DNA of 64,000 nucleotides, taken from assembly GCA_014860665.1 (NCBI GenBank), contig JACZJI010000081.1, positions 1 to 64,000 of the forward strand, read 5' to 3'. Positions within the stretch are counted from its first letter, which is position 1, and the number at the start of each line of letters is the position of its first letter. Below, in pieces: positions 16,923 to 25,539 of this stretch. The notes beneath the pieces were generated by a model that did not search any database, was not told the DNA's origin, and worked only from the letters and a program-made list of their open reading frames with translations. The position numbers and the translations under genes were made by a program. The stretch is from Bacteroidales bacterium (lineage in GTDB: Bacteria > Bacteroidota > Bacteroidia > Bacteroidales > F082).

Positions 16923-18270
16923 TCATTGGCGGCCTCAGAGAAGCGCTGCTATTTTAGGATCAGCTTTTTGGATAGTTTTATTGGGATTAGGAATAACCTC
17001 ATGCACAAAAAAACCAAGTTTGGTAGGAAACAAACTGCTTCCTGATAGTGCATTGAATGTGTTTTTTACGGATACTGCTTCCATTAGGACATACTCTGTG
17101 CCAGTAGACACGACGATAACTGATCATAAAAGTGTTGCTTACGTTGGAAGTATTAAGGACCCGGTTTTTGGTGTGACCACTGCCGGTTTTTATTCTCAGT
17201 TTATTCAGATTATTACTTACAACCGCTTTGGAACAAACCCTCAACCCGACTCTTTGGTCTTACAATTGGCTGTAGATACTGTTTACGGTGACACTACGCA
17301 ACCCATGACCCTGCATGTTTATGAGATTGACGGTGATATTTACAATCACAGTACTTATAATTCAAATAGTCAAACAACCGTTTTACCTACAGATTATGGA
17401 AATTACACTTTCTATCCGCATAACAGAGATACTATTGTAATGTCAGCTGGGGATACTTTGAAAAATGTTATCAGAATTAATCTGACCAAATTTTCAAAGG
17501 CATTAGCAGAAAAATTGATGCAGACAGATACATCCTATCTAGACAGCAATAATTTGTTCATTCATTACTTTAAAGGGCTTTATATAACTGCAACACCTGT
17601 TACCAGTGGTGGTGCGATGGCTGTTTATTATCCTTATAGTACCAACTCCCTATTGACCCTGTATTACCATAATGATAGTACGGATTCACTGCAATTTCAT
17701 TACGGAATTTCTGATTCCTGCGCTATATTTAACCGTTATCAACACGATTATAATACGGCCAGTCCGGAATTTATCAAGCAGGTGGTTCAAAAAGATACGA
17801 CACTTGGACAACAACAATTTTACGTTCAGGGACTTGGTGGGATTGAAACTATGATTAAATTTCCAAATATTAAGAAATTCGCGCGAATGGGAGATATCAG
17901 TATTCATGAAGCCAAACTGGTACTTCCTGGTGCCGAAGTTCATCCTTTTATGGGAGAACCAGCATCGTTATCTCTTATTCAGGTTGTTACTGATTCTACG
18001 TATCGTATTCTGAATGATCAATTAATAGAAGGATCAACTTTCTTCGGCGGTGGCTATGCGGCTTCGACAAATTCGTATACTTTCAGAATAACTCATTATA
18101 TTCAGTCTTTAATTCAAGATACTACTCAACAAAATATTGGATTAATGTTGTATGTGACCAATAATGCTTTAGTACCTCAACGGTACGTCTTTAATGGTCC
18201 AAAACCTGTGAGTGATACTTTATCAAGGGCAAGGCTTGAAATTCTTTATACAAAATTACCCCCAAAATAA
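16897..18270 (+). CDS. DUF4270-family lipoprotein
   Basis: A 457-residue exported protein of the DUF4270 family, common in Bacteroidota and of unknown function. The start at ATG 16897, inside the upstream gene, gives a lipoprotein signal (hydrophobic segment about residues 18-34, lipobox ITSC). The in-frame ATG at 16804 would add 31 residues ahead of the signal and is unlikely. The mature protein is beta-rich with many Asp-Thr/Ser pairs (SLVGNKLLPDSALNVFFTDT near the start). The overlap suggests translational coupling to the glycogen synthase-like gene. glmS follows with its own promoter box. Confidence 0.82.
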   Translation: MIKLLKTINHWRPQRSAAILGSAFWIVLLGLGITSCTKKPSLVGNKLLPDSALNVFFTDTASIRTYSVPVDTTITDHKSVAYVGSIKDPVFGVTTAGFYSQFIQIITYNRFGTNPQPDSLVLQLAVDTVYGDTTQPMTLHVYEIDGDIYNHSTYNSNSQTTVLPTDYGNYTFYPHNRDTIVMSAGDTLKNVIRINLTKFSKALAEKLMQTDTSYLDSNNLFIHYFKGLYITATPVTSGGAMAVYYPYSTNSLLTLYYHNDSTDSLQFHYGISDSCAIFNRYQHDYNTASPEFIKQVVQKDTTLGQQQFYVQGLGGIETMIKFPNIKKFARMGDISIHEAKLVLPGAEVHPFMGEPASLSLIQVVTDSTYRILNDQLIEGSTFFGGGYAASTNSYTFRITHYIQSLIQDTTQQNIGLMLYVTNNALVPQRYVFNGPKPVSDTLSRARLEILYTKLPPK

Positions 18271-18271
18271 G

Positions 18272-18279
18272 TATCTTTG
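18272..18279 (+). promoter_or_regulatory. Bacteroidota promoter core for glmS
   Basis: TATCTTTG fits TAnnTTTG and lies two bases after the DUF4270 stop codon, 55 bases before the glmS ATG. Confidence 0.55.
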
Positions 18280-18334
18280 TTAAAGGAATTTATCTAGTTT
18301 TACTGAATTCGATCTTGTTTTAAATTTTTCAACA

Positions 18335-20173
18335 ATGTGCGGAATTGTTGCTTATCTTGGGTCCAGAGAGGCTTACCCTATACTTATTAACGGACTTCAC
18401 CGGTTGGAATATCGTGGTTACGATAGTGCCGGGATTGCTCTTCTTGATGGAGGGCTGCAAGTATACAAAGCCAAAGGAAAAGTATCTACTCTGGAACATA
18501 AAATTAACGGAAGAAAATTGCACTCCCATATAGGAGTTGGACATACCCGTTGGGCAACGCATGGAGAACCCAATACCTCCAATGCGCATCCCCACAAATC
18601 TAATAATCAGAAATTAGCCATCATTCATAACGGCATTATTGAGAATTATGATGTTCTTAAAAGAGCTCTGATTGAACGTGGTTATCATTTTGATTCTGAA
18701 ACTGACACAGAAGTTTTGGCCAATTTGATTGAAGACATTCAGAAAAATGAACAAACTGATCTGGAAGAAGCCGTTCGTATTGCTTTGAATCAGGTTACCG
18801 GAGCTTACGCGATTGTAGTCTTGTCAGAGGAAGATCCGGATATGCTCATTGCTGCCAGAAAGGGCAGTCCGCTTGTAGTTGGAATCGGTGACAATGAATT
18901 TTTTATTGCTTCTGATGCTACTCCATTTGTAGAATATACCAAGTCCGTAATATTCCTTGAAGAGGAAGATATGGTCATTATCAGACGGGGAGAAGACATA
19001 AAACTGAAAACCATTAAGAACAAGGTAAAGACTCCTTATGTCGAAGCTCTGGAAATGGATCTTTGTGAACTCGAAAAAGGGGGTTTTGACCATTTCATGT
19101 TGAAAGAAATATTCGAACAACCTCGTTCTATCAAAGATAGCATGAGGGGACGTTTGAATGCTGAAAGCGGAATAGTCTCTTTAGGTGGAATCATCGACTA
19201 CGAACAAAAAATCCTGCATGCAGAAAGGATTATTATTGTAGCCTGTGGAACTTCATGGCATGCCGGACTTGTGGGAGAATATCTCTTTGAGGACCTCGCC
19301 CGCATTCCGGTTGAAGTGGAATATGCTTCTGAATTCCGTTACAGAAATCCCATTATTAGTGAAAAAGATGTCGTGATTGCTATTTCGCAATCCGGAGAGA
19401 CGGCTGACACTTTGGCCGCGATCAATCTTGCCAAAGAAAAAGGGGCTACCATTATTGGTATTTGCAATGTTGTTGGCTCTTCCATCGCCCGTGCTACCGA
19501 TGCGGGTTCGTATACTCATGCCGGCCCGGAAATCGGAGTGGCCTCTACCAAAGCATTTACTGCCCAGGTAACCATCCTGACATTGATGGCTTTAAGAATG
19601 GCACAGTTGAAAGGTACCATCCCCGTTTCAAAATGGCGTGAACTGCTATTTGAACTGGAATCCATTCCCGGAAAAGTTGAAAGGACATTGGCAAATGGCG
19701 AACTGATAAAACAACTTGCCTATGAATTTAAGGATGTGCGTAATTTCCTTTATTTGGGAAGAGGCTATAACTTCCCGGTTGCACTGGAAGGAGCACTGAA
19801 ACTAAAGGAAATTTCCTACATCCATGCTGAAGGTTATCCTGCTGCCGAAATGAAACATGGTCCGATTGCTTTGATTGATAATGAAATGCCCGTTGTTTTC
19901 ATTGCGCCAAGTAAAGGAATTTACGATAAAGTCGTAAGCAACATTCAGGAGGTAAAAGCACGTAACGGAAAAGTTATTGCAGTTGTAACCGAGGGTGATG
20001 AAGTTGTAAGAGGCATGGCAGATTATGTGATTGAAATTCCTGAAACTGAAGAAATATTCACACCTTTACTGGCCACAATTCCCTTGCAGATACTGGCTTA
20101 TCACATTGCTGTTCTCAGAGGTTGCCATGTAGACCAGCCAAGGAATCTGGCAAAATCTGTTACTGTAGAATAA
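18335..20173 (+). CDS. glmS: Glutamine-fructose-6-phosphate transaminase
   Basis: A 612-residue enzyme that makes glucosamine 6-phosphate from fructose 6-phosphate and glutamine, the entry to peptidoglycan and LPS amino sugars. The N-terminal glutaminase starts MCGIVAYLG with the nucleophile Cys2, and VGHTRWATHGEPN is visible. Two SIS sugar-isomerase domains follow (about residues 290-425 and 460-600), with ACGTSWHAG, ISQSGETADT, STKAFTAQ and the C-terminal PRNLAKSVTVE. Length is normal. No glmS ribozyme is expected in this phylum and none is obvious in the 64-bp leader. Confidence 0.97.
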   Translation: MCGIVAYLGSREAYPILINGLHRLEYRGYDSAGIALLDGGLQVYKAKGKVSTLEHKINGRKLHSHIGVGHTRWATHGEPNTSNAHPHKSNNQKLAIIHNGIIENYDVLKRALIERGYHFDSETDTEVLANLIEDIQKNEQTDLEEAVRIALNQVTGAYAIVVLSEEDPDMLIAARKGSPLVVGIGDNEFFIASDATPFVEYTKSVIFLEEEDMVIIRRGEDIKLKTIKNKVKTPYVEALEMDLCELEKGGFDHFMLKEIFEQPRSIKDSMRGRLNAESGIVSLGGIIDYEQKILHAERIIIVACGTSWHAGLVGEYLFEDLARIPVEVEYASEFRYRNPIISEKDVVIAISQSGETADTLAAINLAKEKGATIIGICNVVGSSIARATDAGSYTHAGPEIGVASTKAFTAQVTILTLMALRMAQLKGTIPVSKWRELLFELESIPGKVERTLANGELIKQLAYEFKDVRNFLYLGRGYNFPVALEGALKLKEISYIHAEGYPAAEMKHGPIALIDNEMPVVFIAPSKGIYDKVVSNIQEVKARNGKVIAVVTEGDEVVRGMADYVIEIPETEEIFTPLLATIPLQILAYHIAVLRGCHVDQPRNLAKSVTVE

Positions 20174-20182
20174 GCTTTTTTA

Positions 20183-22765
20183 CTATCTGAGTTTCTGAGC
20201 AAGAACCACTGCTTTCTTGTATTTTTTCACGTGGCCTTGCAAGTCGTAAAGCTCAAAATACAAAATATAAATTCCGGGAAGTGCTTTTGTAGCATCATCT
20301 CTTAATCCATCCCAGGAAAAGCTCCCCTGAGTACCAAGATATTCGTGTTTTATCAGATGTCTGATAAGGTATCCCTGTGAATTATATACTTGAACACTCA
20401 TCGTGTTGCCTGCTTCCAAAAAATTGTATTTTATGTTGAGCAAATCCTGATATCCGTCTCCATCTGGAGAAAAAATTGAGGGATTAATCTGAATTGCATC
20501 AGCAAAAGCGGTGTCAGATTCAAATTGTGAATTCCGGTAACCCGGAGTCCCATAACCAACACTTTCTGAAGCAGAATGCCAGTTTTTGGAATTGTTGGTT
20601 TGGCCTTCAAAACGCAAACGCTCTAAGGAAACTCCCTTGGTATTTTTAAGCAATGCAAAATGCATTTTGTCTGAATAATTAAAAGCATCAACTAACAAAC
20701 CGGAGTTTTCTTTCAAAAGAATACCGCCTTGTTCTGAATTGAAATTAGGAAATCGCTCCATTTTCAAAAAGTTATCTGAAGAAAAAGTAGTGTACTGCTC
20801 CTTTACTGTTTCCGGTGAAGAAGACAGTAAAATATAAGATGCAGGGAACATTAGCATCTGTTCTGTACTTACAGGATAAAAGCTTGTATCGGAAGTACTG
20901 CTACGCACATATCCAACCTGAAGATTACTTAAATCCAAAACCTTGTCAGAATTGTTATAAAGCTCCAGGTAATCAACTCCGCCGGCAAAAGGATCCGGTA
21001 ATACTTCATTAATCACAAGGTCTTTTTCGTCAGGAGCCTGGGGTAATCCGAAATTTACGGAAGTATCTGCGTCCAACGAATAACCTGCACAGTTTCTCAA
21101 GTCTTTGGAAAGATGCAAAACATACTTCTTCCCTCCGGCAAACGGAACATTAAAATGCAACATAACCCTGTCAGAAATTGAATCATTAAACGAAACAAAA
21201 TCAGGATTTCCAATATCAGACGTAACCTGCCACAAACTTCGATCAGTTACAGACATTGAATCCATTATCTGACTGAAAAAAACTTCTATACTGTCCTGAT
21301 TACACACCAGAAATTGAACCACCTTCGGATGAAAAATGGTATCTTGAAAAACAGAATTTGGAGCACCGGGAGTCCCGCCTTCTGAACCTTGCGAAACTTT
21401 CCAGTTTTCGGCACCCGAACAATAATTTGCCGGATTGATTTGCTCAAGCGACCAACCTCCTTTTTTCTTGTCATCATCCCGGTACCAATCATCGGAATAG
21501 GTAATCATTGAAATCATTTGCCCGCCAGAATTTCTAAGAGAAACCGTTTCTCCTCCGTTAATTAAAGAAAAGCTGCTGAATGCAAATACCTTCCCGAAAG
21601 GCTCAAACGAAGACGCTCCCTTAGTCCCCGAAACGATGAGATAACTTTTTGCCTTTAACAAAAGCGTGTCAATAATCTTTGAATGAGAACCCGTTTTTAT
21701 TTCCCATCCGGACATATCAATGTCATAATCAGATTGATTGTATAATTCAAGATATTCATATTCCGGCAAACCGGCAGCAGGCATCGGGTCGGCCATAATT
21801 TCATTGATTACTACATCATGTGGCCTAGGTATATAATAAACAAACGACAGTGAATCAGACTTCAGTATATTTCCGGAAAGATCCTTTATTCCGGAAACTT
21901 TAAGCAAATATTTTGTTTTACTGACAAAACGATTGGAGAAGTCCAGTTGAACCGATTTCCCTGTATTCAAAAGCCCGGCCTTTGAAATCTTCCCGCATGA
22001 CGGAATAATTTCATAATGCACAACATTCTGCGCTGTAGTGCTGTCGATATTTTCACTGAAATTCAGCAAAAGCGTACTGTCTGAATTTCTTTTCAGAGAA
22101 ATCAAACGTGGTGCAATGGTATCCACAACCTGTGGCCCGAAATATACATCATCGAAATACATTTTGGTGCTGTTGCTCTTGGTATATTTACATTCAAAGC
22201 CAAAATAAGGACAGGTATCGTACATACTGTCACTGCCCTCCATTTCTTTCTGAAAATAGCTACCACCAGTATGATCTGTAAAAATCTGCCATTTCCCCCC
22301 GGTATCTTTCAGCACCTTGATTCTGATTTCAAAAGATTTCGCCAACGCACCTTCACTGCCACGGCAAACTGAAACTTCCCCAACACTATCCTGTCTGAAA
22401 AGCTCCAGCGCATCGCTGCTTCCGGCTTCACCCAATTGCAGATAATACCCTTTTAAAGGCTCTTCCAAATTCTTGTTATTGCTCATCAAATAAATCCTCA
22501 GATTGTTGTTTGCGGAAGGACTGAATTTTAACCTGACCCATACGCGCCATTCCATTTGTCGTGCTTTAGGCTGGTTTATACTCACGTATGCGGTTCCAGC
22601 TGCCGTGTCGTAAAGTTGTAATTGTTGATCATTATTCACGATAAACTTGTCGATATTTCCAAACCATTCAGGATTTTGCGTATCATTGCCATCTCCAAAA
22701 TTTTCGAAGATCTGGGCGCACATTGATGCAGGAAACAGAAATAGAATTAAAATTAAGGTTTTCAT
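20183..22765 (-). CDS. Large exported lamin-tail-domain protein
   Basis: An 860-residue secreted protein. A signal peptide (about residues 1-17, ending CAQ) leads into a beta-rich region. Two lamin-tail domains can be seen: one near residues 310-430 (VVINEIMADPMP, YEYLELYNQSDYDIDMSGW) and one near 590-690 (LVINEVLPDPFAGGVDYLELYN). Big-Ig-like segments (SENIDSTTAQNVVHYEI) come between. The C-terminus has a FlgD-like Ig domain (about 770-850: IFSPDGDGYQDLLNI, QGYLIRHLIKHEYLGTQGSF, LPGIYILYFELYD). Such proteins are cell-surface or secreted in Bacteroidota. No classical T9SS sorting domain is clear. It converges on glmS with a nine-base gap. Confidence 0.85.
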   Translation of the reverse strand: MKTLILILFLFPASMCAQIFENFGDGNDTQNPEWFGNIDKFIVNNDQQLQLYDTAAGTAYVSINQPKARQMEWRVWVRLKFSPSANNNLRIYLMSNNKNLEEPLKGYYLQLGEAGSSDALELFRQDSVGEVSVCRGSEGALAKSFEIRIKVLKDTGGKWQIFTDHTGGSYFQKEMEGSDSMYDTCPYFGFECKYTKSNSTKMYFDDVYFGPQVVDTIAPRLISLKRNSDSTLLLNFSENIDSTTAQNVVHYEIIPSCGKISKAGLLNTGKSVQLDFSNRFVSKTKYLLKVSGIKDLSGNILKSDSLSFVYYIPRPHDVVINEIMADPMPAAGLPEYEYLELYNQSDYDIDMSGWEIKTGSHSKIIDTLLLKAKSYLIVSGTKGASSFEPFGKVFAFSSFSLINGGETVSLRNSGGQMISMITYSDDWYRDDDKKKGGWSLEQINPANYCSGAENWKVSQGSEGGTPGAPNSVFQDTIFHPKVVQFLVCNQDSIEVFFSQIMDSMSVTDRSLWQVTSDIGNPDFVSFNDSISDRVMLHFNVPFAGGKKYVLHLSKDLRNCAGYSLDADTSVNFGLPQAPDEKDLVINEVLPDPFAGGVDYLELYNNSDKVLDLSNLQVGYVRSSTSDTSFYPVSTEQMLMFPASYILLSSSPETVKEQYTTFSSDNFLKMERFPNFNSEQGGILLKENSGLLVDAFNYSDKMHFALLKNTKGVSLERLRFEGQTNNSKNWHSASESVGYGTPGYRNSQFESDTAFADAIQINPSIFSPDGDGYQDLLNIKYNFLEAGNTMSVQVYNSQGYLIRHLIKHEYLGTQGSFSWDGLRDDATKALPGIYILYFELYDLQGHVKKYKKAVVLAQKLR

Positions 22766-22773
22766 TATTTTGA

Positions 22774-22781
22774 TAATTTTG
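22774..22781 (+). promoter_or_regulatory. Bacteroidota promoter core for asd
   Basis: TAATTTTG fits TAnnTTTG, 40 bases before the asd ATG, in the divergent gap with the lamin-tail gene. Confidence 0.6.
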
Positions 22782-22821
22782 CAGTCGGTTTTAAAAGGGA
22801 TTATAAAAATACAAAAAATTA

Positions 22822-23811
22822 ATGAAAGTTGCTGTCGTAGGAGCCACCGGGTTGGTTGGCAGGAAAATGATTCAGGTACTGAAAGAAAGAAATTTCCCTA
22901 TTACCCAACTTATTGCTGTGGCCTCGGAAAAATCCGTTGGGAAAATGATTCGGTTTGAAGAATCAGAAATTGAAATTGTTTCTCCTGAAAGGGCTATTGA
23001 ACAAAAACCGGATATTGCTCTGTTCTCGGCAGGCGGTCAGGCTTCAAAGAACCTGGCACCAAAATTTGCTGCCGCAGGAATCACTGTTATTGATAACTCA
23101 TCAGCATGGCGCATGGACCCAACGATTCCTTTGGTTGTGCCCGAAATCAATGGTTCTGTTCTGAAAAAAGAGAACAAGATCATTGCAAACCCCAATTGCT
23201 CAACCATTCAGATGGTGATGGCACTGGCTCCTTTGCACCGCCGGTACGGTATCAAACGTATCGTTGTTTCCACATATCAATCAGTCAGCGGAAGCGGCAT
23301 TAAAGGCATCAATCAGCTTAGAAACGAGAGAAAAGGTGAAAAAGGTGAAATGGTCTACCCTTACCAGATCGATATGAATACACTGGCTCATGCTGGCGAC
23401 TTTGATGATACCGGTTATACAACTGAAGAAATCAAACTCGTAAAAGAGACCCAGAAAATCCTGAATGATAAAATAGCTGTTTCCGCAACTGTTGTCAGAG
23501 TTCCGGTAGTTGCCGGACACTCCGAATCGGTCAATGTGGAACTGAAACAGCCATTTACAATAGAAGAAGTAATTTATTTACTGTCTGACATGCCCGGAGT
23601 AACTGTTCAGGACGATCCCAAGAAAAACCTTTATCCTATGCCTATCTTTGCAGAGGAAAAAGACGATGTATTTGTAGGCCGCATCAGGCGTGATACATCA
23701 GTAGAAAATGGGCTTAACATGTGGGTTGTTTCCGACAATCTGAGAAAAGGGGCCGCAACCAATGCAGTTCAAATTGCTGAATATTTGAAAGCTCACAATT
23801 TGATTCATTGA
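22822..23811 (+). CDS. asd: Aspartate-semialdehyde dehydrogenase
   Basis: A 329-residue NADPH enzyme that turns aspartyl phosphate into aspartate semialdehyde, for lysine, diaminopimelate, threonine and methionine. The nucleotide-binding GATGLVG is at residues 8-13. Catalytic Cys126 lies in IIANPNCSTIQ, and the family motifs STYQSVSGSGIKG and VPVVAGHSESVNVEL with the active-site His follow. Length is standard. The next gene, ribF, begins 15 bases after the stop, so the two are likely co-transcribed. Confidence 0.97.
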   Translation: MKVAVVGATGLVGRKMIQVLKERNFPITQLIAVASEKSVGKMIRFEESEIEIVSPERAIEQKPDIALFSAGGQASKNLAPKFAAAGITVIDNSSAWRMDPTIPLVVPEINGSVLKKENKIIANPNCSTIQMVMALAPLHRRYGIKRIVVSTYQSVSGSGIKGINQLRNERKGEKGEMVYPYQIDMNTLAHAGDFDDTGYTTEEIKLVKETQKILNDKIAVSATVVRVPVVAGHSESVNVELKQPFTIEEVIYLLSDMPGVTVQDDPKKNLYPMPIFAEEKDDVFVGRIRRDTSVENGLNMWVVSDNLRKGAATNAVQIAEYLKAHNLIH

Positions 23812-23826
23812 AATTAAAACAGAAAA

Positions 23827-24750
23827 TTGAAAGTATATCACGGCATACAGGAATTTAAACCGGTAAACCATCCTATTGTAACCATCGGAACTTTTGATGG
23901 TGTTCATATGGGCCATCAGGCGATTTTTGAACAGATGAAGAAGGAAGCTGTCCGGCGTAGCGGGGAAACTGTGCTTATTACTTTTTCTCCACACCCCCGA
24001 TTGGTGCTTTATACAGACAGTCAGGACCTGAAATTCATCAACACCCAGGCCAAAAAGATGGATCAGATAGAAAAGGCCGGAATCGACCATCTTATTATCA
24101 TTCCTTTTACAAAAGAATTCGCAAAAAATTCTTCACGTGATTTTATTGCCAATTATGTAGTAAAGTATGTGCATCCTGAGATGATAATTATCGGATATGA
24201 CCACCATTTCGGGAAAAACCGCGAAGGCAACATCAAGTTATTGGAAAGTTTGAAAGAACAACTTCATTATGAAGTAACACAGGTGCCTCCTCTTTATATT
24301 GACGATCTTCCGGTGAGTTCCACACGCATCCGAAACCTGCTTAAATCGGGAAATCTGAGTGAAGCCAATAAAATGCTGGGTTATGAGTATTCCCTTACAG
24401 GAGAAGTAATCAGAGGAAACTCTATCGGACACAAACTGGGTTTTCCAACTGCCAACATTAAAATCCCAAACGAATTTAAATTAATCGCTGCCAACGGTGT
24501 TTATGCCTGCCGCGCCCTGATCGAAGGTAAAATGTACAAAGGCATGAGCAATATCGGAGTCAGACCAACTATCGACCACGGAGGTTTATCCATAGAAATG
24601 AATATTTTTGACTTCGATAAAGACATCTATGGCGAAACTATTACTATCTTTTTTGTGCATCGCTTGCGCGATGAAAAAAAATTTGAAAATTTGGATGCCC
24701 TGAAAGAACAGCTAAAACTTGACAGGGAACATTCTTTATCTATTTTATGA
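23827..24750 (+). CDS. ribF: Bifunctional riboflavin kinase/FAD synthetase
   Basis: A 307-residue enzyme that phosphorylates riboflavin to FMN and adenylates it to FAD. The N-terminal nucleotidyltransferase has TIGTFDGVHMGHQ near residue 20 and GYDHHFGKNREGN, and DLPVSSTRIRNLLKSG follows. The C-terminal kinase domain has GNSIGHKLGFPTANI and NIGVRPTI. The start is TTG at 23827, which gives MKVYHGIQEF at the expected N-terminus; no ATG nearby does better. The START-domain gene overlaps its end. Confidence 0.95.
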   Translation: MKVYHGIQEFKPVNHPIVTIGTFDGVHMGHQAIFEQMKKEAVRRSGETVLITFSPHPRLVLYTDSQDLKFINTQAKKMDQIEKAGIDHLIIIPFTKEFAKNSSRDFIANYVVKYVHPEMIIIGYDHHFGKNREGNIKLLESLKEQLHYEVTQVPPLYIDDLPVSSTRIRNLLKSGNLSEANKMLGYEYSLTGEVIRGNSIGHKLGFPTANIKIPNEFKLIAANGVYACRALIEGKMYKGMSNIGVRPTIDHGGLSIEMNIFDFDKDIYGETITIFFVHRLRDEKKFENLDALKEQLKLDREHSLSIL

Positions 24751-24763
24751 TCTATACAAAACT

Positions 24764-25417
24764 TTGAGACCGAATTATCTGTTAGTTGTTTTTACTTTTT
24801 TTTGGTTTGGGGTCACTTCACTGTATGCCCAGGATTCTTCGTGGGAACTGGTAAAAGATGCCGACGGAATTAAAGTCTATTCCAAAGAACTGAATAAGTT
24901 ACAGCTGAATGAGATACTTGTTACAGCTGAAGCAAAAGCATCTGTATCTTCGCTGGTTTCTGTGGTCGAAGATGCTTCCAACCATAAAAACTGGATTTAT
25001 TTATGCAAGGAAGGAAAGGTAATCCGGCATATCAACCCATTTGAATATATCTATTACAGCCAATCAAACGCACCCTGGCCTTTTGAAGACAGAGATGTGG
25101 TTACAAAAGTAAAAGTAGTCCGCGATTCCGCTGGTACTGTATTTGTGAGATCCACCACTTTTCATGATTCCATCCCGAAGAATCCCAATTACATCCGCAT
25201 TTCTTATGCAACAAGTCAGTGGGCATTTACTCCCGAAAAGAACGGGTTCACAAAAATCGGTCTGAAAATGGCAGTTAATTTGGGTGGCAGCATCCCAAAA
25301 TGGCTGATGCGTCTGACTGCTACCTCTGGTCCCTATCATACCGTTAAAAGTCTACTGATACAGGTGCATAAACCGAAATACAAAAACACCCATCCTGCCA
25401 TCTTTTCCGAACCCTGA
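24764..25417 (+). CDS. Exported START-domain protein
   Basis: A protein of about 217 residues with a signal peptide and a START-like lipid-binding fold. The mature part begins QDSSWELVKDADGIKVYSKEL, and further motifs are HKNWIYLCKEGKVI, SNAPWPFEDRDVV and FTKIGLKMAVNLGG, typical of bacterial START/SRPBCC lipid-binding proteins. The start is uncertain: TTG 24764 gives a good signal peptide (RPNYLLVVFTFFWFGVTSLYAQ minus one residue), while TTG 24719 lies inside ribF and adds 15 residues. It may carry hydrophobic ligands in the periplasm. It is probably read through from asd-ribF. Confidence 0.8.
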   Translation: MRPNYLLVVFTFFWFGVTSLYAQDSSWELVKDADGIKVYSKELNKLQLNEILVTAEAKASVSSLVSVVEDASNHKNWIYLCKEGKVIRHINPFEYIYYSQSNAPWPFEDRDVVTKVKVVRDSAGTVFVRSTTFHDSIPKNPNYIRISYATSQWAFTPEKNGFTKIGLKMAVNLGGSIPKWLMRLTATSGPYHTVKSLLIQVHKPKYKNTHPAIFSEP

Positions 25418-25501
25418 TAAAAGGATACAGAAATCCGTCCTTCATAGCATAATTCACTGATTATATAGATAAAAAGCAGAGGTTTCTTCAAGCAAAAACC
25501 T

Positions 25502-25509
25502 TATATTTG
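25502..25509 (+). promoter_or_regulatory. Bacteroidota promoter core
   Basis: TATATTTG fits TAnnTTTG, 30 bases before the dipeptidase ATG. Confidence 0.6.
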
Positions 25510-25539
25510 TTTATATAATAAATTATTAACCTAAAGACT

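Noticed and set aside
18271..18334. glmS ribozyme
   Set aside because: The leader is only about 50 bases long after the promoter box and shows none of the expected pseudoknot structure.
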